Shown in pieces: positions 25,704-33,861 of a stretch of DNA of 39,985 nt (its first letter is position 1; each line of letters opens with the position of its first letter). The position numbers and the translations under genes were made by a program. The notes below the pieces were generated by a model. The model searched no databases. It worked only from the letters and a program-made list of their open reading frames with translations, and was not told the DNA's origin. The stretch spans positions 1 through 39,985 of the forward strand of contig JAETTM010000047.1 of assembly GCA_021769135.1 (NCBI GenBank), read 5' to 3'. This DNA is from Lachnospiraceae bacterium (GTDB lineage Bacteria; Bacillota; Clostridia; Lachnospirales; Lachnospiraceae).

Positions 25704-26298
25704 ATTTATACGAATAAAGCAGACGCCTACCAAATTTGGAATAGGAGGTTCGTTTTTAACAACTGCAAGTTTTAGATTGGATAATCTGGAAGCCCCATTT
25801 ACGAAAGTGATAGTAAAGATAGATACGGGATGTTCCGTCAGTACAATACCATTATTTAAGGTAGGGATAAAAGAAAGAGTATGTTCAAATCTGAAGGCAA
25901 AAGATATTATGGAGAAGATTCCATATTTAATAAGCTATGGGGTTGAGACGGGTGGAGAAAAGCATAAAAGCCCTAAGTCGGATGAAGAAAAGATGGAATG
26001 CAGTGCTTTAAAGTTTAAACATATGATGTTTGATTTTGGAATTGCTGGAATGAGCCTTGCGGATAGCGAAATTTTTGTAAATTATGATAGAAAGTCCAAT
26101 GTTTTAATTGGCATGGACATATTGGAGAATTGGGATATACATATAGGAAAGAGTATAAAACCGGAGGAAGAAGGGCAAACAGTTCTTCTGGCCTGCCCAT
26201 ATAATCAATTGAGCGAGGAATATAGGTCGGAGTTATATGGTACCTTTGGAACTGTATTTAGCGGAGACAATTCAGATAACAAGTCTATGATGAAATGA
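25693..26298 (+). CDS. Retropepsin-like aspartic protease domain protein
   Basis: A 201-residue soluble protein. The motif VKIDTGCSVSTIPL (Asp44-Thr45-Gly46) matches the active-site D-T/S-G loop of retroviral-type aspartic proteases. About 90 residues later VLIGMDILENWDIHIG (starting at about 137) matches the second signature, hydrophobic-hydrophobic-Gly followed by the MDIL helix. A single DTG per chain implies an active homodimer. A Lys/Glu-rich loop (about 85-105) lies between. Bacterial single-domain retropepsins are poorly characterised. ATG 25693 overlaps the upstream gene by 11 bases. The DNA is richer in A+T than nadE or glnA, which may indicate transfer. No signal peptide is seen, so it acts in the cytoplasm. 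Confidence 0.72.
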   Translation: MTNKFIRIKQTPTKFGIGGSFLTTASFRLDNLEAPFTKVIVKIDTGCSVSTIPLFKVGIKERVCSNLKAKDIMEKIPYLISYGVETGGEKHKSPKSDEEKMECSALKFKHMMFDFGIAGMSLADSEIFVNYDRKSNVLIGMDILENWDIHIGKSIKPEEEGQTVLLACPYNQLSEEYRSELYGTFGTVFSGDNSDNKSMMK

Positions 26299-26320
26299 AC
26301 CAAAAGAGGATTTAAAAGAC

Positions 26321-26362
26321 AAAAAGAATTCCCAAGGCAGTAGAGCATTGCCCGGGAAATTC
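26321..26362 (-). terminator. Terminator of the FMN-binding-like gene
   Basis: On the minus strand the arms 26362-26349 and 26339-26326 pair as GAATT, CCC and GGCA blocks with small internal loops and are followed by TTTTT (26325-26321). Confidence 0.5.
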
Positions 26363-26391
26363 CAAGATTTGTCAGAAACAATATGTTTTTC

Positions 26392-26871
26392 TTACTTTTC
26401 CCCTTCGCCGGCAGTCGTATTCGCTGCAGCTGCAGCCTCCGCTTTTTGAAGGGAGGATTTAATGGCATCCAGAAGTACCATGGAAGTATATTTGTTATCG
26501 TCCGAATAGGTAATGCCGTCCAGAGACTGGTTTTCACATATTTGGGATGCCAGGTCTTCAAAGGCCGGTTCGATGAGGGGGTACATGGCAGCCACCGCTT
26601 CGTCTAAGTTTACAATACGGATGCTGTTTATATTTGCTTCATCCACCGTCACTTCGATATCCACTACATTATCATTCAGCACGAGAGAAGTCGTATAGAC
26701 GCCGGGCATATAAGAGTTCGCCGGCTGTATGGTACTGGAGTCTTTATCCTTATTCTTGGGGAGGAACATAATAATTAAAAGTATAATAAAGAGGAGCCCA
26801 AGAACGGCAAAGATGCCGGTATATATTAATTCTTTTAGGTGAAGCACAACAATTTTGGTTTTGGAACTCAT
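26392..26871 (-). CDS. Single-pass membrane protein with FMN-binding-like extracellular domain
   Basis: A 159-residue protein with a short basic N-terminus, one membrane helix (about 15-37: TGIFAVLGLLFIILLIIMFL) and an outside domain. The pattern PGVYTTSLVLNDNVVDIEVTV, then NINSIRIVNL and ITYSDDNKYTSMVLLDAI resembles the FMN_bind domain (usually S/T-G-A-T-Y-T-S at the end). The FMN-accepting Thr context is altered, so flavin attachment is doubtful. The C-terminus is an Ala-rich, low-complexity tail. The function is unknown. It lies alone, convergent with the protease gene. Confidence 0.65.
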   Translation of the reverse strand: MSSKTKIVVLHLKELIYTGIFAVLGLLFIILLIIMFLPKNKDKDSSTIQPANSYMPGVYTTSLVLNDNVVDIEVTVDEANINSIRIVNLDEAVAAMYPLIEPAFEDLASQICENQSLDGITYSDDNKYTSMVLLDAIKSSLQKAEAAAAANTTAGEGEK

Positions 26872-26998
26872 AGCAATATTCCCGCCTGTTTTCTTTTTAC
26901 TATCATATTAAAGGATAGGGGGTTTTATGACTATGGGAACGCGGGGGCGCAAAAAAAGTTTATAGCAGGGAAACGAAATAAATTTTTATGAAATCATA

Positions 26999-27028
26999 TT
27001 GACATATTCCCTTGTTCCTTGATATTAT
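26999..27028 (+). promoter_or_regulatory. glnA promoter with an overlapping dyad
   Basis: TTGACA (26999-27004), an 18-base spacer and TATTAT (27023-27028). CCTTGTTC (27011-27018) and GAACAAAGG (27035-27043) form an imperfect inverted repeat around the -10 box, a possible operator. The predicted start is near 27035. Confidence 0.6.
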
Positions 27029-27038
27029 AATATAGAAC

Positions 27039-27072
27039 AAAGGCGTTCTTATGGATAGGAACGTCTTTTTTT
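27039..27072 (+). promoter_or_regulatory. ANTAR-type hexaloop hairpin with terminator U-run in the glnA leader
   Basis: AAAGGCGTTC (27039-27048) pairs with GAACGTCTTT (27059-27068), allowing one G-U. The stem extends inward by TT/AG so that the loop is ATGGAT, which has A at position 1 and G at position 4, as ANTAR regulators require. Seven T from about 27066 follow, so the same hairpin can end transcription about 35 bases after the predicted start. A single hairpin is seen here; the published targets have two in tandem. Confidence 0.65.
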
Positions 27073-27079
27073 ATGTGCA

Positions 27080-27156
27080 GCCCCATCAGAGGAAATATAC
27101 CGCTAAAGTAGCGTAGGGGCCGCGCGGCGAACAGGGAAGAAGGGCATTCCCCTACG
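27080..27156 (+). promoter_or_regulatory. Second structured part of the glnA leader with alternative pairings
   Basis: GCCCC (27080-27084) can pair with GGGGC (27116-27120) around an inner CGCTA/TAGCG hairpin. The same GGGG can instead join CGTAGGGG (27112-27119) to CCCCTACG (27149-27156). The two folds exclude each other, as in attenuators or riboswitches, but no U-run follows. I recognise no known riboswitch class. Confidence 0.4.
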
Positions 27157-27214
27157 TGATTATAATAAAAAATTGATATGTTGGCGCAAAAAGACGCGCA
27201 GAAATGGGGTAAAA

Positions 27215-28549
27215 ATGAAAAAAAATTATACAAGGGAAGACATTGTGAATTTGGTCAGAGAAGAGGATGTGGAATTTATCCGGCTGCAGTTTACGGATAT
27301 TTTCGGAAACCTGAAAAATGTAGCGATTACATCCAGCCAGCTGGAAAAGGCGTTGGACAACAAATGCATGTTTGACGGCTCTTCCATAGAAGGGTTTGTA
27401 AGAATAGAGGAATCGGATATGTATCTTTATCCGGATTTCAGTACGCTGCAGATTTTCCCGTGGAGGCCCCAGAGAGGGAAGGTGGCAAGGCTTATCTGCG
27501 ACGTTTACCGGCCAAACGGTCAGCCTTTTGAGGGAGATCCCAGATATATACTGAAATGTGCCATAAAGGAAGCGGAAAATTTGGGATACCATTTTGAGGT
27601 TGGGCCGGAGTGCGAATTCTTCTTATTCCATACGGATGAAAATGCGCTCCCTACCACGATTACCCATGAACAGGCGGGATATTTCGATTTGGGGCCGGTG
27701 GACTTCGGGGAGAATGCAAGGCGGGATATGGTGCTTACTTTGGAAGACATGGGATTTATTATCGAAGCGTCCCATCATGAAGTAGCGCCGGCGCAGCATG
27801 AAATTGATTTTAAATACGATGAGGCTCTTGCTACCGCAGACAATATTATGACTTTTAAACTGGCGGTGAAGACGATTGCAAAACGCCATGGCCTTCATGC
27901 CACATTTATGCCCAAACCGAAATTCGGCGTAAACGGTTCGGGGATGCATATCAATATGTCTTTATCCAAAGACGGTAAAAATATATTTGCGGATCCGTCC
28001 GATGAATTGGGGTTGAGCAAAGAAGCATATTATTTTATTGGCGGCATTATGAAGCATATGAAAGGGATGGCGGCGGTTACCAATCCTTTAGTTAATTCCT
28101 ATAAAAGGCTGGTGCCCGGTTATGAGGCCCCGGTTTATATTGCATGGAGCGCCACAAACCGGAGTCCGCTAATAAGGATTCCGGCTTCCAGGGGAGAGGG
28201 CACCAGAATAGAATTGAGGTGTCCGGATCCGTCGGCTAATCCATATCTGGCTTTGGCGGTATGCTTAAGGGTTGGGTTAGACGGCATTGTTAACCGGATA
28301 GAGCCGCCTAAGAGCGTTGACCGCAATATTTTTACAATGACAGAGGAAGAAAGGAAAGAAGCGTCAATCGAAGCGATTCCCGGAACGCTGATTGAAGCCG
28401 TGTATGAACTGGAAAAGGATGGGTTCATTCAATCGGTTCTTGGAAAGCATGTGAGCGATAAGTACATCGAGGCGAAAAAGGCGGAATGGGCGGAGTATCG
28501 CTCCCAGGTAACCCAGTGGGAAATCGGCGCGTATTTGAACAAATTTTAA
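27215..28549 (+). CDS. glnA: Glutamine synthetase, type I
   Basis: A 444-residue enzyme that makes glutamine from glutamate, ammonia and ATP, the main entry of ammonium nitrogen. Family motifs include [10 protein letters not shown] near residue 50, [11 protein letters not shown] (metal-ligand Glu), [25 protein letters not shown] and [13 protein letters not shown]. The length and the absence of the adenylylation insert fit the GSI-alpha class of Firmicutes, which is feedback-controlled rather than adenylylated. The ATG at 27215 is chosen because it gives the standard [11 protein letters not shown] start with GGGG five bases or so before; a longer upstream frame covers the leader. Expression is probably set by the leader hairpin and the ANTAR protein encoded next. 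Confidence 0.97.
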   Translation: MKKNYTREDIVNLVREEDVEFIRLQFTDIFGNLKNVAITSSQLEKALDNKCMFDGSSIEGFVRIEESDMYLYPDFSTLQIFPWRPQRGKVARLICDVYRPNGQPFEGDPRYILKCAIKEAENLGYHFEVGPECEFFLFHTDENALPTTITHEQAGYFDLGPVDFGENARRDMVLTLEDMGFIIEASHHEVAPAQHEIDFKYDEALATADNIMTFKLAVKTIAKRHGLHATFMPKPKFGVNGSGMHINMSLSKDGKNIFADPSDELGLSKEAYYFIGGIMKHMKGMAAVTNPLVNSYKRLVPGYEAPVYIAWSATNRSPLIRIPASRGEGTRIELRCPDPSANPYLALAVCLRVGLDGIVNRIEPPKSVDRNIFTMTEEERKEASIEAIPGTLIEAVYELEKDGFIQSVLGKHVSDKYIEAKKAEWAEYRSQVTQWEIGAYLNKF

Positions 28550-28653
28550 ATGTGGCCCGGAGACGGTGGAAAATGGGATGACAAAACGCAGGGCTGGGAA
28601 ATATGCGGTCTAAGGGGAGCCGGGCGATTGCCGGAAGAATGGGGGGTGAGTGT

Positions 28654-29199
28654 ATGGCTGGCATTATAGTGGCATTTCCGAAAGCGGAGGATGCCAAAAA
28701 TATAAAAAATCTTCTGGTGAGAAACGGTTTTTCCGTGTCGGCCGTCTGCACGACGGGGGCACAGGCTATAGGGCTGGCGGACAGTTACGGTAAAGGCATT
28801 GTGATTTGCGGCTATCGTTTTTCCGATATGATTTATCAGGAACTTCGCGCTTGCCTTCCGCCGGAATTCGAAATGCTTCTTATGGCATCCCGCCATATAC
28901 TTGCCGAATGTATGGATAACGGTATCGTCTGCCTGTCTATGCCGATTAAAGTTCTGGATTTGGTGAATACGGTGGATATGCTGCTTCAAACAATCCAAAG
29001 GCGCAAAAGGCATATGCGGGAGGCGCCAAAAGAGCGCAGCGGGGAGGAAATCAAGCTGATTCATGAAGCGAAGTATTTGCTTATGGACAGAAATAATATG
29101 ACGGAGGACGAAGCATATAGATATATGCAGAAATGCAGCATGGACAGCGGAACGAAAATGGCCGAAATGGCGCAGATGGTTCTGTCTATGCTTAAATAA
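28654..29199 (+). CDS. ANTAR-domain antiterminator with pseudo-receiver (NitR-like)
   Basis: A 181-residue regulator. Residues 1-115 form a receiver-like fold, but the position of the phosphorylated Asp reads GIVICGYRFSDM (Cys52-Gly53), so normal phosphorylation is not expected; the later Lys in SMPIKV remains. A short linker leads to the C-terminal ANTAR three-helix domain (about 130-181), with the family pattern KYLLMDRNNMTEDEAYRYMQKCSMDSG. ANTAR proteins bind RNA hairpins with hexaloops and stop terminators from forming. The gene directly follows glnA, whose leader has such a hairpin, so control of glnA is the likely job. The start at 28654 has GGGGGGTGAG upstream; the ATG at 28603 is less likely. 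Confidence 0.9.
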   Translation: MAGIIVAFPKAEDAKNIKNLLVRNGFSVSAVCTTGAQAIGLADSYGKGIVICGYRFSDMIYQELRACLPPEFEMLLMASRHILAECMDNGIVCLSMPIKVLDLVNTVDMLLQTIQRRKRHMREAPKERSGEEIKLIHEAKYLLMDRNNMTEDEAYRYMQKCSMDSGTKMAEMAQMVLSMLK

Positions 29200-29206
29200 A
29201 ATGGAA

Positions 29207-29260
29207 AAGCGTGCCTGAAAATTATTGGATTGATTTTTAGGCGCGTTTATTTATTTTTTA
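29207..29260 (+). terminator. Terminator of the glnA-ANTAR operon
   Basis: Sixteen-base arms (29207-29222 and 29233-29248) pair fully with three G-U pairs around a ten-base loop. ATTTATTTTTT follows, a classic intrinsic terminator. Confidence 0.85.
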
Positions 29261-29373
29261 TGGAAAATGGACGATATTAATTATATATCCAGGTTCACAT
29301 GTCAAAACCTTTGCCATAGAGGGCTTTTGATATACAATTTTCATTTGGCAGGAAAGAAAAGGGGGCGGGGTTG

Positions 29374-29967
29374 ATGAAAATAGGAGAGGCGCAGCATATT
29401 TATAGAAAACAGGTGAGCGACTACAGGGAGCAGAGGGCGGCAGTGTCTAAGCGGCTGAAAGATGTCCGTTCCAGGATGGAAAAATCGCCTGAGAACAGGG
29501 AGCAATTTGAGTCGGAGGCGGCGGCTTTGGAACTGACGCTGGATTCGCTGGAGGAAAAGCAGAGCGAATATGAGAAATATTTGGAACAATTGTCGGAAAA
29601 GTATTGCGCATACTGGAATACAGCGGTAGCCGAGCAGCAGGGGGATGCAATGGAAGAATATGCCGCCGATATGGGGAAAATTATGGAAGTGGCACGGCGC
29701 ATTATGAAAGGGGCTATTGTTCCTGCTTCGGATGAGAAGAAGCTGATGGAATTCAGCAATGAAATGTATCAGACTGCCAAAAGCGTAGGCGCTATGGTCC
29801 AGCGTCAAAAGAGGGAAAAATATGATACGCTTTGGGGGGAAGAGGAAGAGAAGGAGTACGAAGACCCTCAGGAGGCGGCGGAGAATGCTCAGGCACCGGG
29901 AGGCGCGCCGGAAGTGGTGGATGCGGCGGAAACAATGGCATCCTCGGGAGGCGAAGCCATGCAGTAA
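29374..29967 (+). CDS. Coiled-coil protein of unknown function
   Basis: A 197-residue soluble protein. From about residue 5 to 85 it is almost entirely charged and helical with heptad spacing (YRKQVSDYREQRAAVSKRLK, then EAAALELTLDSLEEKQSEYE), so a coiled coil is likely. A second helical part (about 85-145) follows, and the last 45 residues are a Glu/Ala/Pro/Gly-rich disordered tail. There is no membrane segment or signal peptide. I do not recognise the family. A G-rich stretch ends directly before TTG 29371, and ATG 29374 is taken as the start. It stands alone between a terminator and the hybrid kinase leader. Confidence 0.7.
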   Translation: MKIGEAQHIYRKQVSDYREQRAAVSKRLKDVRSRMEKSPENREQFESEAAALELTLDSLEEKQSEYEKYLEQLSEKYCAYWNTAVAEQQGDAMEEYAADMGKIMEVARRIMKGAIVPASDEKKLMEFSNEMYQTAKSVGAMVQRQKREKYDTLWGEEEEKEYEDPQEAAENAQAPGGAPEVVDAAETMASSGGEAMQ

Positions 29968-30093
29968 AGTGCAAAGTGCCGGATATAAATATATTGACAA
30001 TATGTGAGGGCAGCTGGCGGGAAACGAAACAGGCCGGCTGGCCATAAAACTGTACCTATGGGCGGGGTATCTGCATATCGTTAGAAAAGATGG

Positions 30094-30121
30094 TTGTTTT
30101 TATTATAAAAACTGATATAAT
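30094..30121 (+). promoter_or_regulatory. Promoter of the hybrid kinase gene
   Basis: TTGTTT (30094-30099), 16 bases and TATAAT (30116-30121), preceded by TG (30113-30114) as an extended -10. The leader is about 145 bases. The gap 29968-30271 otherwise shows no gene and no riboswitch I can name. Confidence 0.55.
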
Positions 30122-30271
30122 TGTAATATCGAAGTGTATTATGGGCAAGGCTCATTGGCCGGTCTGTATTTCGATGGGCATCAGCTAAGCAAATGGCTGC
30201 TTGGGATGAGAAAAATATCTATATATTTGACAAGGGCCGTGAGGCGAAAGACCTAAGGAGGAAAAATACAC

Positions 30272-32863
30272 ATGGGTATCCATGATAAAGCTAAGAAAAG
30301 AAGTCATACAACACGTTTTTTGATTGGAAGCTTTACCCTTCTTTTAATTGTTAGCGCTGGGGCATTTTTATGCCTGGGATATTATATGAGCCAAGTGAGC
30401 AAGGAAGCCATTGATAAAGTAGGCAACCTATATATGACAGGCATGAATGAACAGATTACCGCACATTTCCGTACGCTTATGGATTTGAAGCTGGAACAGG
30501 CGGAAGCGGTAGTTGAAGTGGTTTCCGGCAATCCGGACGGTATGCCGGACGAAACGGATAAATTATATGAAGAACTGATTTACAGGGTACAGGTAAGGAA
30601 TTTTAATTATCTTGCGCTCTGCTCGAAGAGCGGCCAGCTGGAGATGATTTATGGGGAGCAGATTAGCTTGGACGATCCGGAGCCCTTTTACCAGTCGTTG
30701 AAGAAAAAGGAAAAGAAAATAGCCGTGGGAAGGGATATGTCTGGAAATGAAGTGGTGATGTTCGGCATAAGTGCGGAATATGAAATGCGAAACGGCGAAA
30801 AGAGCATGGCCATAGTGATGGCCCTCCCCAGCGAGTACATTACCACAATGCTGGAAACAGAAGAAGAAAATGCAATGATGTATTCCTATATTATCAGGCG
30901 AGACGGCAGCTTCATCCTGAACAGTGTGAGCAATGAATATAAAGATTACTTCAGCAGCTTGTATGAGAGGTATAAAAACGATGACCCGAAAAAAATAGGC
31001 GAGTTTGTCCAGGAGCTTTCCGAGGCAATGGAAAAGGGGGAAAATTATTCGGCAATACTTGATTTTGGCAGGAGCAGGCAGCAGATATACTGTACGAGCC
31101 TCCCTTATTCGGAATGGCATCTGATTACGGTGCTGCCTTTTGGCATATTGAACGAAACGGTGGACGGGCTGAACGAAGACAGGACGATTGCCACGATGTC
31201 GGTCTGCGCGGTCATCTTTATCGCCCTTTTGCTGATTTTTTATGTATATTACAAAATGACTTGCCAGCAGCTGGCGGATTTGGAGGAAGCCCGTCAAGAA
31301 GCCCTGCAGGCTACAAAAGCTAAGAGCGAATTCCTTTCCAATATGAGCCATGATATCCGTACGCCGATGAATGCCATCGTAGGGATGACGGCCATTGCCA
31401 CCACCCATATTGACGACAAAGAACAGGTGCGCAACTGCCTGAAAAAGATTGCCCTGTCCGGAAAACATCTGCTGGGGCTGATAAATGACGTGCTGGATAT
31501 GTCCAAAATCGAAAGCGGAAAAATGACGCTGACGGCGGAAAGAATTTCTTTAAGGGAAGTGGTAGAAGGGATTGTCAGCATTGTACAGACGCAGGTGAAG
31601 GCAAAAGGGCAGAACTTTAACGTACATATTGATAATATTATGATAGAGGATGTATATTGCGACAGCGTGCGCCTGAATCAGGTGTTATTGAATCTGCTGT
31701 CCAATGCGGTGAAGTATACCCAGGAAGGCGGAACAATACAGTTGTCCCTCTTCCAGGAAGAAGCTCCTCCGGAAAAAGGCAGCACATTTATCAGGACCCA
31801 TATTTTAGTAAAGGATAATGGAATCGGCATGGGTGCGGATTTCCTGGAACATATTTTTGATTCCTATTCAAGGGCTGACAGCAAGCGGGTCCAGAAAACG
31901 GAAGGGGCCGGGCTGGGCATGGCAATCACAAAATATATTGTGGATGTGATGCAGGGAGAGATAACAGTAAACAGCGAGCCTAATAAAGGAACGGAATTCC
32001 ATTTGATTTTGGATATGGAGAAAGCGGTGGAACAGGATATAGATATGGTGCTTCCCCCTTGGAAAATGCTTGTGGTGGACGATGATGAAGTATTATGCCG
32101 TACGGCAGTGGATGCTCTGAATTCCATCGGGATACAGGCTGACTGGACATTGAGCGGGGAAAAAGCCATTGAAATGGTGACAAAACATCACCAAACGAGG
32201 GATGAATATCAAATCGTCCTGCTGGATTGGAAGCTTCCCGGTATGGACGGCATTTTCGTTGCGAGACAAATACGTCAGATTATAGGCGATGATATGCCGA
32301 TTATCCTGATTTCTGCTTATGACTGGAGCGAGTTTGAAGCGGAGGCCAGAGAGGCCGGCATTGATGGATTTATTGCAAAGCCGCTGTTTAAGTCTACATT
32401 GTTTTATGGGCTGAAGAAATATATGGGCGTGAAGGAGGATGAAGACGAACAGGCCAAGAATATGGATTTGTACGGGCGTCATATATTGGTTGCGGAAGAC
32501 AATGATTTGAACTGGGAAATATTGGATGAGCTTTTATCCGATGCGGGCATGAAGCTGGAATGGGCAGAAAACGGCAAAGTATGTGTGGAGAAGTTCCAGT
32601 CATCGAACCCGGGGTACTATGAAGCCATATTGATGGATGTTCGTATGCCGATTATGAACGGATACGAGGCCACCAGGGAAATACGTACATTGGATCATCC
32701 TGATGCGCAGACCATACCCATTATCGCCATGACGGCGGATGCCTTTTCGGAAGATATCCAGAAGTGCCTGGACAGCGGTATGAATGCCCATACTGCCAAA
32801 CCTATTAACCTGGATGAAGTGCTTTCGCTGTTAAAGAAGTACATACTGCAGGAAAACTGTTGA
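30272..32863 (+). CDS. Hybrid sensor histidine kinase with two receiver domains
   Basis: An 863-residue membrane kinase. A first helix (about 15-38), an outside sensing domain of about 270 residues resembling Cache/PAS-like sensors, and a second helix (about 308-328) are followed by a coiled coil and HisKA with His360 (MSHDIRTPMNAI). The ATPase domain has NLLSNAVKYT, VKDNGIGM and GAGLGMAI boxes. Two receivers follow, with phospho-acceptors Asp652 (LLDWKLPGMDG) and Asp789 (LMDVRMPIMNG). No output domain or Hpt is attached, so the phosphate must pass to, or the signal be read by, a separate partner that is not obvious nearby. The ATG has AAGGAGG about ten bases upstream. Confidence 0.93.
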   Translation: MGIHDKAKKRSHTTRFLIGSFTLLLIVSAGAFLCLGYYMSQVSKEAIDKVGNLYMTGMNEQITAHFRTLMDLKLEQAEAVVEVVSGNPDGMPDETDKLYEELIYRVQVRNFNYLALCSKSGQLEMIYGEQISLDDPEPFYQSLKKKEKKIAVGRDMSGNEVVMFGISAEYEMRNGEKSMAIVMALPSEYITTMLETEEENAMMYSYIIRRDGSFILNSVSNEYKDYFSSLYERYKNDDPKKIGEFVQELSEAMEKGENYSAILDFGRSRQQIYCTSLPYSEWHLITVLPFGILNETVDGLNEDRTIATMSVCAVIFIALLLIFYVYYKMTCQQLADLEEARQEALQATKAKSEFLSNMSHDIRTPMNAIVGMTAIATTHIDDKEQVRNCLKKIALSGKHLLGLINDVLDMSKIESGKMTLTAERISLREVVEGIVSIVQTQVKAKGQNFNVHIDNIMIEDVYCDSVRLNQVLLNLLSNAVKYTQEGGTIQLSLFQEEAPPEKGSTFIRTHILVKDNGIGMGADFLEHIFDSYSRADSKRVQKTEGAGLGMAITKYIVDVMQGEITVNSEPNKGTEFHLILDMEKAVEQDIDMVLPPWKMLVVDDDEVLCRTAVDALNSIGIQADWTLSGEKAIEMVTKHHQTRDEYQIVLLDWKLPGMDGIFVARQIRQIIGDDMPIILISAYDWSEFEAEAREAGIDGFIAKPLFKSTLFYGLKKYMGVKEDEDEQAKNMDLYGRHILVAEDNDLNWEILDELLSDAGMKLEWAENGKVCVEKFQSSNPGYYEAILMDVRMPIMNGYEATREIRTLDHPDAQTIPIIAMTADAFSEDIQKCLDSGMNAHTAKPINLDEVLSLLKKYILQENC

Positions 32864-32901
32864 TAGCTGCCATGCTGCAGCAGAATATGGATGTGTGAAA
32901 A

Positions 32902-32933
32902 GAGTTCCGGATGCGGTTTAAGCGCCGGAACTC
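32902..32933 (+). terminator. Probable terminator after the hybrid kinase gene
   Basis: GAGTTCCGG (32902-32910) pairs perfectly with CCGGAACTC (32925-32933). The following ATTCATATTTTGG is only moderately T-rich. Confidence 0.5.
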
Positions 32934-33153
32934 ATTCATATTTTGGTCTTTTCCTAAATTCATCCCTCTTTCTTAAGAATTTCTTTGTTTTTAAAAGCAC
33001 ATCTTATTTAGTTTTCCCATTTACAATATGACATGTAATCGGAAATAAGGCGTTTAACGGAGGAAGATAATGGATATTTTACTTTCTTAAAATGTGATAT
33101 ACTTTCAACAGCAGATGATTTAAGAATCCGAAAACGGAAAGGAGCAAGTTGCA

Positions 33154-33861
33154 ATGGAAGGATATCATATATTGATTGTCGAGGATGATAAGGACATCAG
33201 GGATGGGATTGAAATCTACCTGAAAAACCAGGGGTATGCCGTATCCCAGGCTGCAGATGGGATAGAGGGCCTTAAGGTGATGGAGCGGGAAGAGATACAC
33301 CTTGCCATTGTGGACATTATGATGCCCCGGATGGACGGGATTACCATGATGATGAAGATGAGGGAAAAGGGGTATGATTTCCCGGTTATCATGCTGTCGG
33401 CAAAATCGGAAGAAGTGGATAAGATTATGGGGCTGAATATGGGGGCCGACGATTATGTCACAAAGCCCTTTACTACGATGGAACTGCTGGCACGGGTAAA
33501 TTCCCATCTGCGCAGATACGGCAAATATCTCCAGGCGGTAGAAGGGCCGAAAGAAAATGATAAGGTGCACGTTATCGGAGGCCTGGAACTGAATGAAGAG
33601 ACGGTGGAGGTCAGCGTGGACGGGAAACCGGTCAAAATGACCCCGCTGGAATTTAAAATCCTGCTTCTCCTGATGCGGAATCCGGGCCGGGTGTTCAGCG
33701 CGGATGAGATATATGAAAGGGTCTGGAATGAGCAGGCGGTCAATACGGACACTATCATGGTCCATATCCGGAAAATAAGGGAGAAAATAGAAATTAATCC
33801 GAAAGAGCCGAAATACTTAAAGGTGGTGTGGGGTGTTGGATATAAAATTGAAAAACAATAA
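33154..33861 (+). CDS. OmpR/PhoB-family response regulator
   Basis: A 235-residue cytoplasmic DNA-binding regulator. The receiver domain (1-118) has the acidic pair in IVEDDKDI, phospho-acceptor Asp54 (IVDIMMPRMDG), Ser in MLSAK and Lys in VTKPF. The C-terminal winged helix (about 140-232) has KMTPLEFKILLLLMRNPGRV and the recognition helix around TDTIMVHIRKIREKI. The overall form is VanR-like. AAAGGAG lies about nine bases before ATG 33154. Its end overlaps the kinase gene by 29 bases, so the two form a coupled pair. Confidence 0.95.
   Translation: MEGYHILIVEDDKDIRDGIEIYLKNQGYAVSQAADGIEGLKVMEREEIHLAIVDIMMPRMDGITMMMKMREKGYDFPVIMLSAKSEEVDKIMGLNMGADDYVTKPFTTMELLARVNSHLRRYGKYLQAVEGPKENDKVHVIGGLELNEETVEVSVDGKPVKMTPLEFKILLLLMRNPGRVFSADEIYERVWNEQAVNTDTIMVHIRKIREKIEINPKEPKYLKVVWGVGYKIEKQ

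Noticed and set aside
30122..30271. Possible riboswitch in the hybrid-kinase leader
   Set aside because: I searched for cyclic-di-GMP and other familiar cores and found no convincing match.
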